Positions 26,645 through 36,389 of a DNA stretch of 64,000 bases are shown piece after piece. Numbering within the stretch: the first letter of the stretch is position 1; every line of letters begins with the position of its first letter. The notes under the pieces are model-generated. The model was not told the origin of the DNA, did not search any database, and saw only the letters and a program-made list of their open reading frames with translations. Source of the DNA: G963663315 sp963663315 (GTDB taxonomy: Bacteria; Pseudomonadota; Gammaproteobacteria; Arenicellales; Poriferihabitantaceae); the NCBI GenBank assembly GCA_963663315.1, contig OY760176.1, positions 2,460,158 to 2,524,157 of the forward strand. Reading direction: 5' to 3'. The position numbers and the translations under genes were made by a program.

Positions 26645-29600
26645 TCAGATTATTGCCAGACCCAGGGATATGACCCAGTTGTCTTCATCAAGCGACCGCT
26701 CGACCGTGAACCCGCCCTTCAGCGAGTCCACCAGTTCGACAGCCAGGGTTTCGGTCAAAATGTATTCACGATGCTCATCCAGCGCAGCACACACTCTTGG
26801 CGTGCCGGTAATGCACAGCGTAATCCTGTCTGAAATTTCCAGTCCTGCCAGTTTGCGGGTATCCTGTACCGTTCGCACCAGCTCGCGGGCAACGCCTTCT
26901 GTCAATAATGCGCTGTCGAGCGAGGTATTGAGCGCAACCAGATAACCTTGTCCCGAGCACGCTGCGAATCCTTGCGCAGATGAGGTCAGGATCTGAATAT
27001 CTTCACGCTCAAATACAATCTTCCGGCCTTCAATTTCCAGTTCAAAAACTGTCCCATCCTGAATCTGTCGCGCAACCCGGTTTCCATCTGCCTCAGTCAA
27101 TGCGGCTTTGATTGCAGGCATCAATCTGCCGTAACGTTTCCCCAGCCGCGGAAAATTCGGTTTGATGGTATAGCTGATCAGATCCTCATCAGAGTTGATG
27201 AAGTCAATGGCCTTGATATTCAGCTCTTCCAGTATCTGTTGCTCGTGCCTGTTGAGCGCAGAGCGCACGGTTTCATCCGTCGAACTGATCAGCATCTGTG
27301 CAAGCGGCTGGCGCACACGAATCCGGCTTTCTTCGCGGGCAGAACGGCCGAGACCGACAATGGTCTGCACCACATCCATTTCATTGACCAGATCGTCGTC
27401 CAGGCACTCCACATCGTATTTCGGCCATGAAGTCAAATGTACGCTTTGTCTGTGGTCGGAGTCGTATTTTCCGAGATTATGGTAGAGCGCTTCGCTTAAA
27501 AACGGCATGAATGGCGCAATCATTCGCGAAATCAGATCAAGACATTCATACAAAGTCAGGTAGGCTGCCTGTTTGTTATCGCCATCGTCGCTTTTCCAGA
27601 ATCGACGACGATTCCGTCGCACATACCAGTTGCTGACCTGATCAACCAGTCTCTCAATCGCCTGACCCGCGCCAAATGCATCATATTTGTCCAGTGATTC
27701 CGTTGCGGTTTTCAAGGTCTGGTGAGCAAGAGCAAGCACCCATCTGTCGATCTGCGGCCGGTCGGACAGGGCGACCTGTCGGCGGGTGTCCAACTTGTCC
27801 AGTCTTGCGTAAAGAATGAAAAATGACCAGGTGTTCCATATCGTATTGACGAAAGTCGCAGCGACTTCCCTGACAATTTCCACCGAAATCCGTTTTTGTG
27901 CGTCGGGTGCGGTACGTGCCAGAAACAGCCAGCGCAGCGCATCGACGCCGACATCATCGAAAACCTCATACGGATTGACGATGTTGCCCTGGGACTTGGA
28001 CATTTTTTTGCCGTGCTCATCGACAATATGACTCAGACAAACGCAGTTTTTATAGGCCACACTGTCATCAACCAGGGCGGCAATGGCATGCAGGGTATAA
28101 AACCATCCCCGGGTCTGGTCTATTGCCTCGCAAATATAATCCGCTGGAAAGTGTTTTGCGAAAGTATCCTGATTCTCGAAAGGGTAGTGCCACTGTGCAT
28201 AAGTCATGGCGCCGGAATCAAACCAGCAATCGATGACTTCGGGAACCCGGCGATACTTTCGTCCTTCCTTGATGAACGTGACATCATCGATCCTAGGGCG
28301 ATGCAGGTCAATGTCTTGCATCGAATGTCCGGTGAGCGCTTCGAGTTCTTCCAGTGAGCCGATGCAGATGAAATCCTCCTGATCATCCGTCCACACCGGC
28401 AACGGGGTTCCCCAGAAACGTTCACGCGATAATGCCCAGTCGATATTGTTTTCCAGCCAGTTGCCGAATCTCCCGTCACGAATGGTAGGGGGCACCCAGT
28501 TGATGGTTTTGTTCAGCGCCACCATCCTGTCCTTGATTTCGGTTGTTCTTATGTACCAGGCTTCCTTGGCATAGTAGATTAACGGGTCTCCGGTGCGCCA
28601 GCCAAAAGGATAATTGTGGCGAGTCGTTTGATTAAGAAACAGGCTGCCTTGCTGGTCCAACAACTTGCAGATGACCGGATCGGCCTGTTTGAAAAACAAT
28701 CCGGCAATCGGAGTGACCTGTTGTTTGAAACAGCCGTCGAGCCCAACCCCATGCACTACAGGCAGCCCTTCTCTTTGCCCGAGTGCAAGATCATCGACCC
28801 CATAGGCGGGTGCGGTGTGCACGATCCCGGTGCCATCATCAGTACTGACGAAATCCGCACTGACCACACGAAAACAATCGCCGAATTCAATTTCCAGATA
28901 GTCGAACAATCGTTGATAGCGCTGTCCAACCAACTCGCTGCCCTTGACCGTTTTGATCACTTCACAGGGTTGGTCGTGTTCTGCAAAGTAGTGTGCGACC
29001 CGGGCACAGGCCAGAACCAGGATCTCGTCATTATGGCGCACATAGGCGTAGTCAATATCAGTACCGACTGCGAGTAACAGATTTGAAGGCAGCGTCCACG
29101 GGGTCGTGGTCCAGACCAGAAAGGAGGTGTGGTCTTCATCCTTGAGTCTGAAGCGAACAGTGACGGACGGGTCTTCGACCTCCTTATAGCCCTGGGCCAC
29201 TTCGTGGGATGACAAGGTGGCGCCGATGCGCGGGTCGTAGGGAACGACCTTATAGCCTTTGTAGATCAGCCCCCTGTTCCAGATTCGCTGGATCAGGTTC
29301 CAGGTGGATTCAATGTACTTGTTATCCAGCGTGTAATAGGCCTCATCCAGGTTGACCCAGTACCCCATGCGGCGGGTCATCGCTTCCCACTCGCCGATAT
29401 AGGTCATCACCGATTCGCGGCATCGGCGGGTAAACTCGGTGATGCCAACCTGACTTTCGATTTCCTTCTTGTCGAAAATGCCGAGCTGTTTCTCTATTTC
29501 ATGTTCAACCGGCAGGCCATGCGTATCCCAACCGCCCTTGCGGGGCGCATGGAATCCACGCATGGTCTTGAAACGGGGGTAGATATCCTTGAATGAACGT

Positions 29601-29800
29601 GCCAGAACATGATGAATGCCCGGCCTGCCGTTGGCCGTCGGCGGACCTTCATTGAAGCTGAAACGCGGCTTGCCTTCGCTTTGTTGCAGAGTCTTTTCAA
29701 AGATGGCATTCCTTTCCCAGAATTCAAGAACGGATTTTTCCAGTTCCGGGCCGTTATAGCGGCCTTGAACTTCATCAAATTCTTTCTTGTTTCGCGTCAT
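26645..29800 (-). CDS. ileS: Isoleucyl-tRNA synthetase, type 2 (eukaryote-like)
   Basis: Charges tRNA-Ile. The 1051-aa protein has a HIGH-type motif written GIHH (61-64), the editing domain, KMSKS near residue 601 and a long anticodon-binding C-terminal region. The length, the NRKEFDEVQ-like start and the HIGH variant put it with the IleRS2 group, which is often less sensitive to mupirocin than IleRS1. No second ileS or lspA lies nearby, although bacterial ileS is often beside lspA. It appears to be the only IleRS here. Confidence 0.93.
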   Translation of the reverse strand: MTRNKKEFDEVQGRYNGPELEKSVLEFWERNAIFEKTLQQSEGKPRFSFNEGPPTANGRPGIHHVLARSFKDIYPRFKTMRGFHAPRKGGWDTHGLPVEHEIEKQLGIFDKKEIESQVGITEFTRRCRESVMTYIGEWEAMTRRMGYWVNLDEAYYTLDNKYIESTWNLIQRIWNRGLIYKGYKVVPYDPRIGATLSSHEVAQGYKEVEDPSVTVRFRLKDEDHTSFLVWTTTPWTLPSNLLLAVGTDIDYAYVRHNDEILVLACARVAHYFAEHDQPCEVIKTVKGSELVGQRYQRLFDYLEIEFGDCFRVVSADFVSTDDGTGIVHTAPAYGVDDLALGQREGLPVVHGVGLDGCFKQQVTPIAGLFFKQADPVICKLLDQQGSLFLNQTTRHNYPFGWRTGDPLIYYAKEAWYIRTTEIKDRMVALNKTINWVPPTIRDGRFGNWLENNIDWALSRERFWGTPLPVWTDDQEDFICIGSLEELEALTGHSMQDIDLHRPRIDDVTFIKEGRKYRRVPEVIDCWFDSGAMTYAQWHYPFENQDTFAKHFPADYICEAIDQTRGWFYTLHAIAALVDDSVAYKNCVCLSHIVDEHGKKMSKSQGNIVNPYEVFDDVGVDALRWLFLARTAPDAQKRISVEIVREVAATFVNTIWNTWSFFILYARLDKLDTRRQVALSDRPQIDRWVLALAHQTLKTATESLDKYDAFGAGQAIERLVDQVSNWYVRRNRRRFWKSDDGDNKQAAYLTLYECLDLISRMIAPFMPFLSEALYHNLGKYDSDHRQSVHLTSWPKYDVECLDDDLVNEMDVVQTIVGLGRSAREESRIRVRQPLAQMLISSTDETVRSALNRHEQQILEELNIKAIDFINSDEDLISYTIKPNFPRLGKRYGRLMPAIKAALTEADGNRVARQIQDGTVFELEIEGRKIVFEREDIQILTSSAQGFAACSGQGYLVALNTSLDSALLTEGVARELVRTVQDTRKLAGLEISDRITLCITGTPRVCAALDEHREYILTETLAVELVDSLKGGFTVERSLDEDNWVISLGLAII

Positions 29801-29893
29801 TTCCTTAGATCTAGGAATGAATATTTTGTATGTGGTCAGGCTGGCGCATTATGCACACTTGCGAAACTATCTACAACACAATGAAATCCATGA

Positions 29894-30511
29894 TTATTTT
29901 CTGTAACCCCGGACAATACCTGAGACAATCAGAGCCATCACCACCCCGCTTGCCAGACCTGCACTATGGGCAGTATTGGCAACAGCCAGTCCGAAAAATC
30001 TTTCAAGCAGTCCGGACCAGCACAGTACAAACCAGCCCAGCATCAGCTTAATGATCGCCGGATTGAGGCGAATACGGAATCGTGGATTGGTCAATGATTG
30101 AATCCATATATAACCGAATAATCCATAGATGACTCCAGACATACCACCAAACAGCGGTCCCGACACCAGATATTGAGCCAGATTCGAGACCATGCTGATA
30201 CCAAATATCAGTGCGGCCAGTAACCAGGCACCCTGTTGCCATTCGATTATCCGGCCCAGTTCCCAGGTCCATAACATGTTGAACACGATGTGAAAAATGC
30301 TGAAATGAAGGAACATCGGTGTTACCAGGCGCCACAACTGACCCTGCTGAATTTCAGGAAGAGTGGGTCGGATATATTCCGAGATCAGTAAAGGACCAAC
30401 AATGATGTAATCCAGGCCGAAGGTCATCAGGGCGTAGACAATGACTGAACTACCGACCATTGAGAGGGTAAATGGCGGCGTGGAGGAGAACATCGGGGAA
30501 TTAATGCCCAT
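29894..30511 (-). CDS. Rhomboid family intramembrane serine protease
   Basis: Six-helix membrane protease. The catalytic serine lies in GGMSGVIYG (Ser125) and the histidine in ANTAHSAGL (His182). The HxxxN pair of the oxyanion region is at His74 and Asn78, so the active site is complete. The 205-aa length fits the simple rhomboid core without a GlpG cytoplasmic domain. It overlaps the preceding small membrane gene by 11 bp. The substrate is unknown. Confidence 0.9.
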   Translation of the reverse strand: MGINSPMFSSTPPFTLSMVGSSVIVYALMTFGLDYIIVGPLLISEYIRPTLPEIQQGQLWRLVTPMFLHFSIFHIVFNMLWTWELGRIIEWQQGAWLLAALIFGISMVSNLAQYLVSGPLFGGMSGVIYGLFGYIWIQSLTNPRFRIRLNPAIIKLMLGWFVLCWSGLLERFFGLAVANTAHSAGLASGVVMALIVSGIVRGYRK

Positions 30512-30860
30512 CCATTTCTATCCGGTCGCTTTCTCCCAGCGTAACCTGCTTGTCGTCGAGGGTGATGAAATGTCGTCCCTTGATGGTTTTTTGCCGTGCC
30601 TGATAAACCGTACTTGTGCCGTCTTCGGAAATAACACGTATGTTGATAATTTTATTGTCGGTCTGATATTTAACAACAAATATTCCGGCCGCGATTAACA
30701 GCAAAATGCCCAATAAGGCGTAAGTCACGGCACGCACAGACAATGCCCCCTGTTCATCTGGCGGTTCCGCGGTTCGGGAAGCGGCCGGCGCCGCCTTGGT
30801 CCGAAACACAATTGCAACGATGATGATCACCACCAGGGTAATAAGGATTTTAGTCAACAT
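30501..30860 (-). CDS. Small two-helix membrane protein of unknown function
   Basis: The 119-aa protein has hydrophobic helices at about 3-20 and 44-65. A C-terminal soluble domain follows, with IRVISEDGTSTVYQARQ and HFITLDDKQVTLGESDRIEM. Such proteins recur in gammaproteobacteria without an assigned role. Its stop lies inside the start of the rhomboid gene, so the two are probably co-expressed. Confidence 0.8.
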   Translation of the reverse strand: MLTKILITLVVIIIVAIVFRTKAAPAASRTAEPPDEQGALSVRAVTYALLGILLLIAAGIFVVKYQTDNKIINIRVISEDGTSTVYQARQKTIKGRHFITLDDKQVTLGESDRIEMDGH

Positions 30861-30909
30861 GCTCGCGTTACGGAACGAGCCCTTGGGGCCGGATAATGAA
30901 ATGCCGGGC

Positions 30910-32295
30910 TTATTTGCCTGTGCCGCCCCAAAGCCAGGACCAACTGACTTTCTTTTCGGTATGCCCCCGTTTTTCGATGGGGATGTAGGAGCGTTTCAGG
31001 TTGCCCTGATAAAGCTGACGGGGTCGGCCGATTCTTTGCTCATCGTCCACCAGCATTTCCTTCCAGTGTGAAATCCAGCCCACTGTCCGGCCTATGGCGA
31101 ACATGACTGTGAACATCGAAGTCGGGAATCCCATCGCCTTCATGATGATGCCTGAGTAAAAATCCACATTGGGGTAAAGTTTCTTTTCAATGAAGTAATC
31201 ATCCTTGAGCGCTATCTCCTCGAGTTTCATCGCCAGTTCCAGTTGTCGATCATGGACACCGAACTCTTGAAGAACCTCATGACAGGTCTGGCGCATGACC
31301 GTTGCTCGGGGGTCGTGGTTTTTATAGACGCGATGCCCAAAACCCATCAAACGGAAACTGTCGTTTTTGTCCTGGGCCTTCTTGATGTATTTATCGATTT
31401 GATCGACACTGCCGATTTCATTGAGCATTTTCAAAACGGCTTCGTTGGCGCCGCCATGCGCCGGCCCCCATAATGATGCGATTCCAGAGGCGATACAGGC
31501 GTAGGGATTGGCGCCCGAAGACCCCGCCAGCCGGACCGTCGAGGTCGAGGCATTCTGTTCGTGATCCGCGTGCAGGATCAGTATCTTGTCAATCGCCCTG
31601 GCCAGAACCGGATTGATCTGGTAGTCCTCCGCGGGATTGGAAAACATCATTTGCAGCAGGTTTTCAGAATAAGTGAGGTTATTGCGCGGCATCGGGAATG
31701 GCATCCCCAGGGAGTACTTGTAGGCATAGGCGCCGATGGTCGGCATTTTCGCGATCAGGCGATGAGCCGCCATTCTGCGTTGTTCAATATCGGTAATATC
31801 CGTACTGTCGTGATAAAAAGCGGACAGAGCGCCGACCACCCCGACCATGATTGCCATCGGATGAGCGCTGCGCATGAAGCCGGAATAAAATTTTGCCAAT
31901 TGCTGGTGGATCAGGGTGTGATTCCTGATGTCGGCATCGAATTCACTTTTTTGTTCCGGGGTCGGCAATTCGCCATACAGCAGGAGGTAACAGGTCTCCA
32001 TGAAATCACTCTTTTTCACCAGTTCATCAATGCTGTAGCCACGATGCAGCAAGACGCCCTTGTCACCGTTGATGTAAGTGATTTCCGATTTACATGCTGC
32101 GGTAGAGGTAAACCCCGGATCATAAGTGAGGATGCCGGTATCACCGTACAGCGCCTTGATATCAACCAGCCGGTTGCCGGTTGCTCCTGTCCGCCCTGGC
32201 AATCGCCATGATTTTCCTGTGCTGTTGTCAGTCAGGGTGAACGAGTCCATTTCTATTTCCTTTTCCTTTTCTGTTGGCTGTTCCGCTTTTTTCAT
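30910..32295 (-). CDS. gltA: Citrate synthase
   Basis: First enzyme of the citric acid cycle, hexameric bacterial type II. Catalytic regions include the ILHADHEQNAST and GFGHRVYKNHDPRA stretches and the terminal RIGRPRQLY. The ATG at 32295, with a GGAAAG ribosome-binding site, gives 461 aa. Lys/Glu-rich residues at the N-terminus and about 20 residues after the usual end (rich in Lys and Trp) are extra relative to the E. coli enzyme. It is transcribed away from the hydrolase gene. Confidence 0.95.
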   Translation of the reverse strand: MKKAEQPTEKEKEIEMDSFTLTDNSTGKSWRLPGRTGATGNRLVDIKALYGDTGILTYDPGFTSTAACKSEITYINGDKGVLLHRGYSIDELVKKSDFMETCYLLLYGELPTPEQKSEFDADIRNHTLIHQQLAKFYSGFMRSAHPMAIMVGVVGALSAFYHDSTDITDIEQRRMAAHRLIAKMPTIGAYAYKYSLGMPFPMPRNNLTYSENLLQMMFSNPAEDYQINPVLARAIDKILILHADHEQNASTSTVRLAGSSGANPYACIASGIASLWGPAHGGANEAVLKMLNEIGSVDQIDKYIKKAQDKNDSFRLMGFGHRVYKNHDPRATVMRQTCHEVLQEFGVHDRQLELAMKLEEIALKDDYFIEKKLYPNVDFYSGIIMKAMGFPTSMFTVMFAIGRTVGWISHWKEMLVDDEQRIGRPRQLYQGNLKRSYIPIEKRGHTEKKVSWSWLWGGTGK

Positions 32296-32317
32296 TGATC
32301 TTTCCACAAAATTAATT

Positions 32318-32334
32318 TGTCACTTCGATGTCAC
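32318..32334. promoter_or_regulatory. TGTCAC direct repeat between gltA and a hydrolase gene
   Basis: Two TGTCAC units spaced 11 bp apart (32318-32323 and 32329-32334) lie in the 66-bp divergent intergenic region. They are enclosed by an outer CAAAATTA/TAATTTTG inverted repeat. One helical turn of spacing suggests a regulator site serving either gene. No known regulator is recognised. Confidence 0.3.
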
Positions 32335-32361
32335 CATATAAGATAATCTAATTTTGGAGTA

Positions 32362-33240
32362 ATGACAAATCTGTTTTCCCGAACCCCGATGATACTTAAA
32401 GAAATAAAACTGGACGGACTGACCGGACAAATCGCAGCCCTTGAGCTCGGTACGGCTTCCGGGTTACCGATTGTAGCGATACATGGATGGCTGGATAATG
32501 CCGCAAGTTTCGAGCCGTTGGCCAGATACTTGAACCAGTATCGGTGGATTTGCCTCGACTTGCCCGGACATGGTCGGTCAGACTATCGACCGGACGGCTG
32601 CATCTACCATTTTACCGACTATGTCGCAGACCTGTTCTCGGTAGTGGAATCTCTGGGGCTGGACAGGTTTATCCTGGTCGGGCACTCTCTGGGGGCAGGT
32701 ATCGCCTCGATGTTTGCGGCCGTGTTTCCCGGCAAGGTCGATCGGCTGGTGTTGATTGACGGAATTGGTCCGCTATCCGGTGAGGATGATGACAGCCTGT
32801 GTCAACTCAGAAAATCCATGGCCTTCCTGGAAATCAGGAATGACAATGCTGCAAGAGTCTATGGATCATGGGATGGCCTGGTGTCAAAGCGATTGCAGGC
32901 GGGAAAAATAAACAGAAACTGCGCAGAGATGCTGCTGCGCCGGGGAACAGTGAGGGAAGGTGAAACGGTCACTGTTTTAAGCGATGGCCGATTGAAACAG
33001 CAATCCCCGATCTATATGAGTCAGGACAAGGTTATTTCAATTCTGAAAGGAATCCGCGCCCCGACCCGACTGATCCTTGCCGATCAGGGGCTGTTGGTCT
33101 CACACGAGTCGACCGGGGCGCGCATTGACGCACTTCAAAATCTGCAGGTGGTCAAGGTCAGGGGGGGCCATCACCTGCATATGGATTGCCCGGAAGAAGT
33201 GGCAAGGGAAATCGAAACGTTTCTGACTCAGGGTCGATAA
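32362..33240 (+). CDS. Alpha/beta hydrolase
   Basis: Serine hydrolase of the alpha/beta fold. The nucleophile elbow is GHSLGAG (serine near residue 110), the oxyanion region is AIHGWLDNAASF, and a C-terminal RGGHHLHMD supplies the catalytic histidine. The 292-aa protein has no signal peptide. The substrate is unknown; esterase or lipid-related hydrolase roles are equally possible. It diverges from gltA. Confidence 0.88.
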   Translation: MTNLFSRTPMILKEIKLDGLTGQIAALELGTASGLPIVAIHGWLDNAASFEPLARYLNQYRWICLDLPGHGRSDYRPDGCIYHFTDYVADLFSVVESLGLDRFILVGHSLGAGIASMFAAVFPGKVDRLVLIDGIGPLSGEDDDSLCQLRKSMAFLEIRNDNAARVYGSWDGLVSKRLQAGKINRNCAEMLLRRGTVREGETVTVLSDGRLKQQSPIYMSQDKVISILKGIRAPTRLILADQGLLVSHESTGARIDALQNLQVVKVRGGHHLHMDCPEEVAREIETFLTQGR

Positions 33241-33252
33241 TCTGGCGCCGAC

Positions 33253-34689
33253 CTATAAATCATAGACCCATTCCAGCAGGGCATCCTGAATCCGGGCGCC
33301 ACTCCCGTAACGGACTTTGCCAGACTGGATAATCATAGCCACCGTGTACGGACGATTGTGTCTGGAATTGACATAACCTGCCATGCTGCTTACACCACGC
33401 AGCCATCCTGTCTTGATCCGGGATCTTCCCACCGTTTCCGTTTTACCAGAACGTTTGCGCATGGTGCCGTCCAGTGACGAGAGCGCAAAGGAAGACAAAA
33501 ATTCTGCATGATAATTACTATCCCAGCCATGCTGCAAAATTTGCGAAAGGTTTTCAGTGGTGATCCGACTGTCTCTGGACAACCCGGAACCGTTGTCGAC
33601 AAACAGCTTCGGCATTGACATCGCGTTGGCCGACAACCACTCTTTGATCCGTTGTCTCGACCCTGCAATGGTGCCGGGTCTGACTTGGCCTTCTGCATCA
33701 ATGCTCAAAAACAATTGCCGGGACATGACATTGTTGCTGTATTTATTGATGCCGGTAATGATGTCCGCCAATGGTTGTGATGGGTAATCGAGTATTTCTG
33801 TGGCCTTGGCCGGGGTCTTTGACACCCGGTAGCCGCCCAGGATTTGACCGCTGCTGTCTGTCCATAAATACTTGAATAGCCTGAACGCATACTCGTGGTT
33901 GGAGAGTATGGATCTTGGCATGGAATGTTCCCCGCACGCGATCGGATAGCTGCCCACAAATTTGACGATAACCCTGTCGTTCTTGCGCTTGATTCCGTCG
34001 ATCCGCCAACCCGATTCCGGATCGGTACATTTACCTCGTTTTGCCTTGATGTCGTTATCAATGAGAAGACCGGCCAGGGGAGGGTCTGCAAATACTCTGA
34101 CCTGGTCCCCGATTGGATAGAATATGAAATTGGTCGCAGAAAAATTCACCACAACCGCATCCGGTCCCACATTGTAAAGGCGGTCTGGTTCGTTATCGAA
34201 TGCGCTGCGATCGTGTCGCGCAACATCGAAGTAACTGTCGTCGATGATCAGATCACCACTGATGGTATGAATACCTCTTTGGCGGATCGACTGCACCTGA
34301 TGCCAGAATCGTTCCATGGTTAAAAACGGGTCTCCACCGCCCTGCATCACCAGGTTACCTTTCAGTACCCCATTTTCGATTGCACCGTCAGCCAGGTAAC
34401 GGGTTTGCCACTGATAACTCGGGCCCAGGATTTCCAGCGCAGACAATGTGGTCAGTACTTTTATCACTGAAGCCGGGATTCTCGGTTTGTAGCTGTTCAG
34501 GCTCAGTATCTTCTTACCGGTATCGGCATCGCGCACGTCCAGACTGACCGCACTTAACGGAATGCCATTTTTATTGAGCAGGCGGGCAAGACTGTCCGGT
34601 ACCGGTCCGGCACTGACGAGAGGGTGAAAAATACAGGAAACCATACCGACAAGCATGGCATGATATAAATATCGCAGGCGGGACTTCAT
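33253..34689 (-). CDS. dacB: D-alanyl-D-alanine carboxypeptidase/endopeptidase (PBP4 type)
   Basis: Periplasmic peptidoglycan-trimming enzyme of peptidase family S13. All three penicillin-binding motifs are present: SVIK (Ser74-Lys77), SNN near 330 and KTG near 432. A signal peptide covers residues 1-27 from the ATG at 34689, giving 478 aa. The frame is open upstream to 34809, but that start would overlap the divergent gene and spoil the signal peptide. It ends 13 bp from the hydrolase gene, tail to tail. Confidence 0.93.
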   Translation of the reverse strand: MKSRLRYLYHAMLVGMVSCIFHPLVSAGPVPDSLARLLNKNGIPLSAVSLDVRDADTGKKILSLNSYKPRIPASVIKVLTTLSALEILGPSYQWQTRYLADGAIENGVLKGNLVMQGGGDPFLTMERFWHQVQSIRQRGIHTISGDLIIDDSYFDVARHDRSAFDNEPDRLYNVGPDAVVVNFSATNFIFYPIGDQVRVFADPPLAGLLIDNDIKAKRGKCTDPESGWRIDGIKRKNDRVIVKFVGSYPIACGEHSMPRSILSNHEYAFRLFKYLWTDSSGQILGGYRVSKTPAKATEILDYPSQPLADIITGINKYSNNVMSRQLFLSIDAEGQVRPGTIAGSRQRIKEWLSANAMSMPKLFVDNGSGLSRDSRITTENLSQILQHGWDSNYHAEFLSSFALSSLDGTMRKRSGKTETVGRSRIKTGWLRGVSSMAGYVNSRHNRPYTVAMIIQSGKVRYGSGARIQDALLEWVYDL

Positions 34690-34789
34690 CAGAAAGTTTA
34701 CAAGAAATGCTACAATAGGGCTTACAATCCGCGCTATTATATCACCCGTTATTTTATTAACCCGGAGTAAAATGTGAGCCGAGCAGGAC

Positions 34790-35131
34790 GTGAGCCAGAA
34801 AAAAACCATCTATAAAATTCAGTTTCATAACCAGGAGAAGTTGTACGAACTTTATGCGAAGGAAATTGGCCAGAGTCATATGTACGCGTTCATTGAGGTG
34901 GCGGGTATTATTTTTGGAGAGAAATCCAAGCTTGTGGTTGACCCCTCCGAAGAGCGGCTCAAGCAGGAATTCGGTTCAGTCAAGCGAACTTACATCCCCT
35001 TGCACTCGGTAGTGAGAATTGATGAGGTTGACAAGGAAGGAATAAACAGAATTATCGATACCGTCAAGGGCAGGGATGGCGGAAATGTCGCCTCCTTCCC
35101 GCTTCCGCCGCTGAAACCCAAGGGAATCTGA
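34790..35131 (+). CDS. DUF1820 family protein
   Basis: Small cytoplasmic protein of unknown function, conserved in gammaproteobacteria. The 113-aa product shows the family pattern IYKIQFHNQ, then LVVDPSEERLKQEF and RTYIPLHSVVRIDEV. The start is a GTG at 34790 behind a purine-rich stretch. It diverges from dacB and its end converges on msrA. Confidence 0.88.
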   Translation: MSQKKTIYKIQFHNQEKLYELYAKEIGQSHMYAFIEVAGIIFGEKSKLVVDPSEERLKQEFGSVKRTYIPLHSVVRIDEVDKEGINRIIDTVKGRDGGNVASFPLPPLKPKGI

Positions 35132-35153
35132 AGGCTGCCCGTTTCATTAAAAA

Positions 35154-35786
35154 TCAAACAGTACAGCTAACCCCTGTGCCTCTGATCCCGCAATAACCAT
35201 TCGGGTTTTTAGCCAGAAACTGCTGATGGTAATCTTCGGCGTAAAAAAACTCGGGCGCATCACAAATTTCGGTGGTAATGGCGCCGTAGCCCGCAGACCG
35301 GAGTTTTGCCTGATAGTCGGTTTTGCTTAGCCGTGCCTGAGACAGTTGGTCATCGTTGCAGGCATGGATCACAGAACGGTATTGTGTTCCACGGTCATTT
35401 CCCTGACGCATGCCCTGGGTTGGGTCATGGGATTCCCAAAATACCCTGAGCAGCGCGGCATAACTGATTTTCCCGGGGTCAAATATCACCAGCGCCACTT
35501 CGGCATGCCCGGTCATTCCCGAACAGACATCCCTGTAGGCGGCGTTGCGGGTTTGCCCTCCGGCATACCCCACCGCGGTGGTAAATACGCCTTCCAGTTG
35601 CCAGAATTTCCTTTCCGCACCCCAGAAACAGCCAAGTCCGAACACCGCTGATTGCAAATGGCTGTCGAAGGGCCCCTGGATCGGATTGCCGTTGACGAAA
35701 TTCCGATTGGTCACCGGCATACACTGCTCACAGTCAGGTACGACCCGATCCGGTTCAGGGTAAGTTGCCGGCTTGAATGAAAACAA
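35154..35786 (-). CDS. msrA: Peptide methionine-S-sulfoxide reductase
   Basis: Repairs oxidised methionine residues. The catalytic cysteine is in GLGCFWGAE, the GHAEVALVIFDP and QGMRQGNDRGTQYRS stretches are canonical, and resolving cysteines lie in GYCGIRG and near the C-terminus. The TTG at 35786 gives 210 aa and an N-terminal extension like that of E. coli MsrA; an ATG at 35720 is the alternative. It starts 3 bp after the PuuD-like gene and is probably co-transcribed. Confidence 0.94.
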   Translation of the reverse strand: MFSFKPATYPEPDRVVPDCEQCMPVTNRNFVNGNPIQGPFDSHLQSAVFGLGCFWGAERKFWQLEGVFTTAVGYAGGQTRNAAYRDVCSGMTGHAEVALVIFDPGKISYAALLRVFWESHDPTQGMRQGNDRGTQYRSVIHACNDDQLSQARLSKTDYQAKLRSAGYGAITTEICDAPEFFYAEDYHQQFLAKNPNGYCGIRGTGVSCTV

Positions 35787-35789
35787 GGT

Positions 35790-36284
35790 TCAGAAGGGGA
35801 GATTATGTCCGTAGCCGACCATGCACATCAACATCGGAATGGAAAGCATGGTATTGGTGCGTGAAGCGAGCAAGGCCACATTTTTGGCCTTCGCAATCTC
35901 CTCTGCACTGGCGGACACGATCCCCAGTATTTTTTTCTGGTTAGGCCAGATCAGAACCCATACATTAAACAGCATGATGGTGCCGAGCCATGCCCCTACA
36001 CCGATTATAGGGCTTTGCAGGGTGAATGCTGAAACGATACCCGTTCCAGGCAGGTATTCGAGCGCGATAGCGCCGGTCACCCAAGTGGCAACCGCGCCCC
36101 AACGAAACCACAACAACGCCCGTGGCGCAACGTATTTTGAAATGGCAGCAGGCCCGGGGCCATCTGAATCCGCTGCGGCTTCGGCTACGGCCGGAATCTG
36201 GATGAAATTAAAGTAATAAAGCAAACCGACCCAGGTGATACCGGCAAGCACATGTAACAAAACAACGAGGGACCACATGTTCAT
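35790..36284 (-). CDS. PuuD-like (urate hydroxylase type) membrane protein
   Basis: The 164-aa membrane protein has four or five helices. Its N-terminus, LLHVLAGITWVGLLYYFNF, matches the membrane region of PuuD-type urate hydroxylases. It lacks their C-terminal cytochrome c domain and there are no purine-degradation genes nearby, so urate oxidation is doubtful. It sits directly upstream of msrA. Conserved histidine and arginine in the first helices could bind haem, but this is speculation. Confidence 0.75.
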   Translation of the reverse strand: MNMWSLVVLLHVLAGITWVGLLYYFNFIQIPAVAEAAADSDGPGPAAISKYVAPRALLWFRWGAVATWVTGAIALEYLPGTGIVSAFTLQSPIIGVGAWLGTIMLFNVWVLIWPNQKKILGIVSASAEEIAKAKNVALLASRTNTMLSIPMLMCMVGYGHNLPF

Positions 36285-36389
36285 AATAAATAACCTCTCA
36301 ATTTAAATTTGTTTCTATATTATTGAATTTTATTAATTGAATTTAAATAATGTGGCAACCTGTTTCCGTAATTCCTGCAAAACAGATTT

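Noticed and set aside
30910..32295. Reading citrate synthase as a methylcitrate synthase
   Set aside because: Length, N-terminal domain and RIGRPRQLY end fit hexameric GltA; there are no prp genes nearby.
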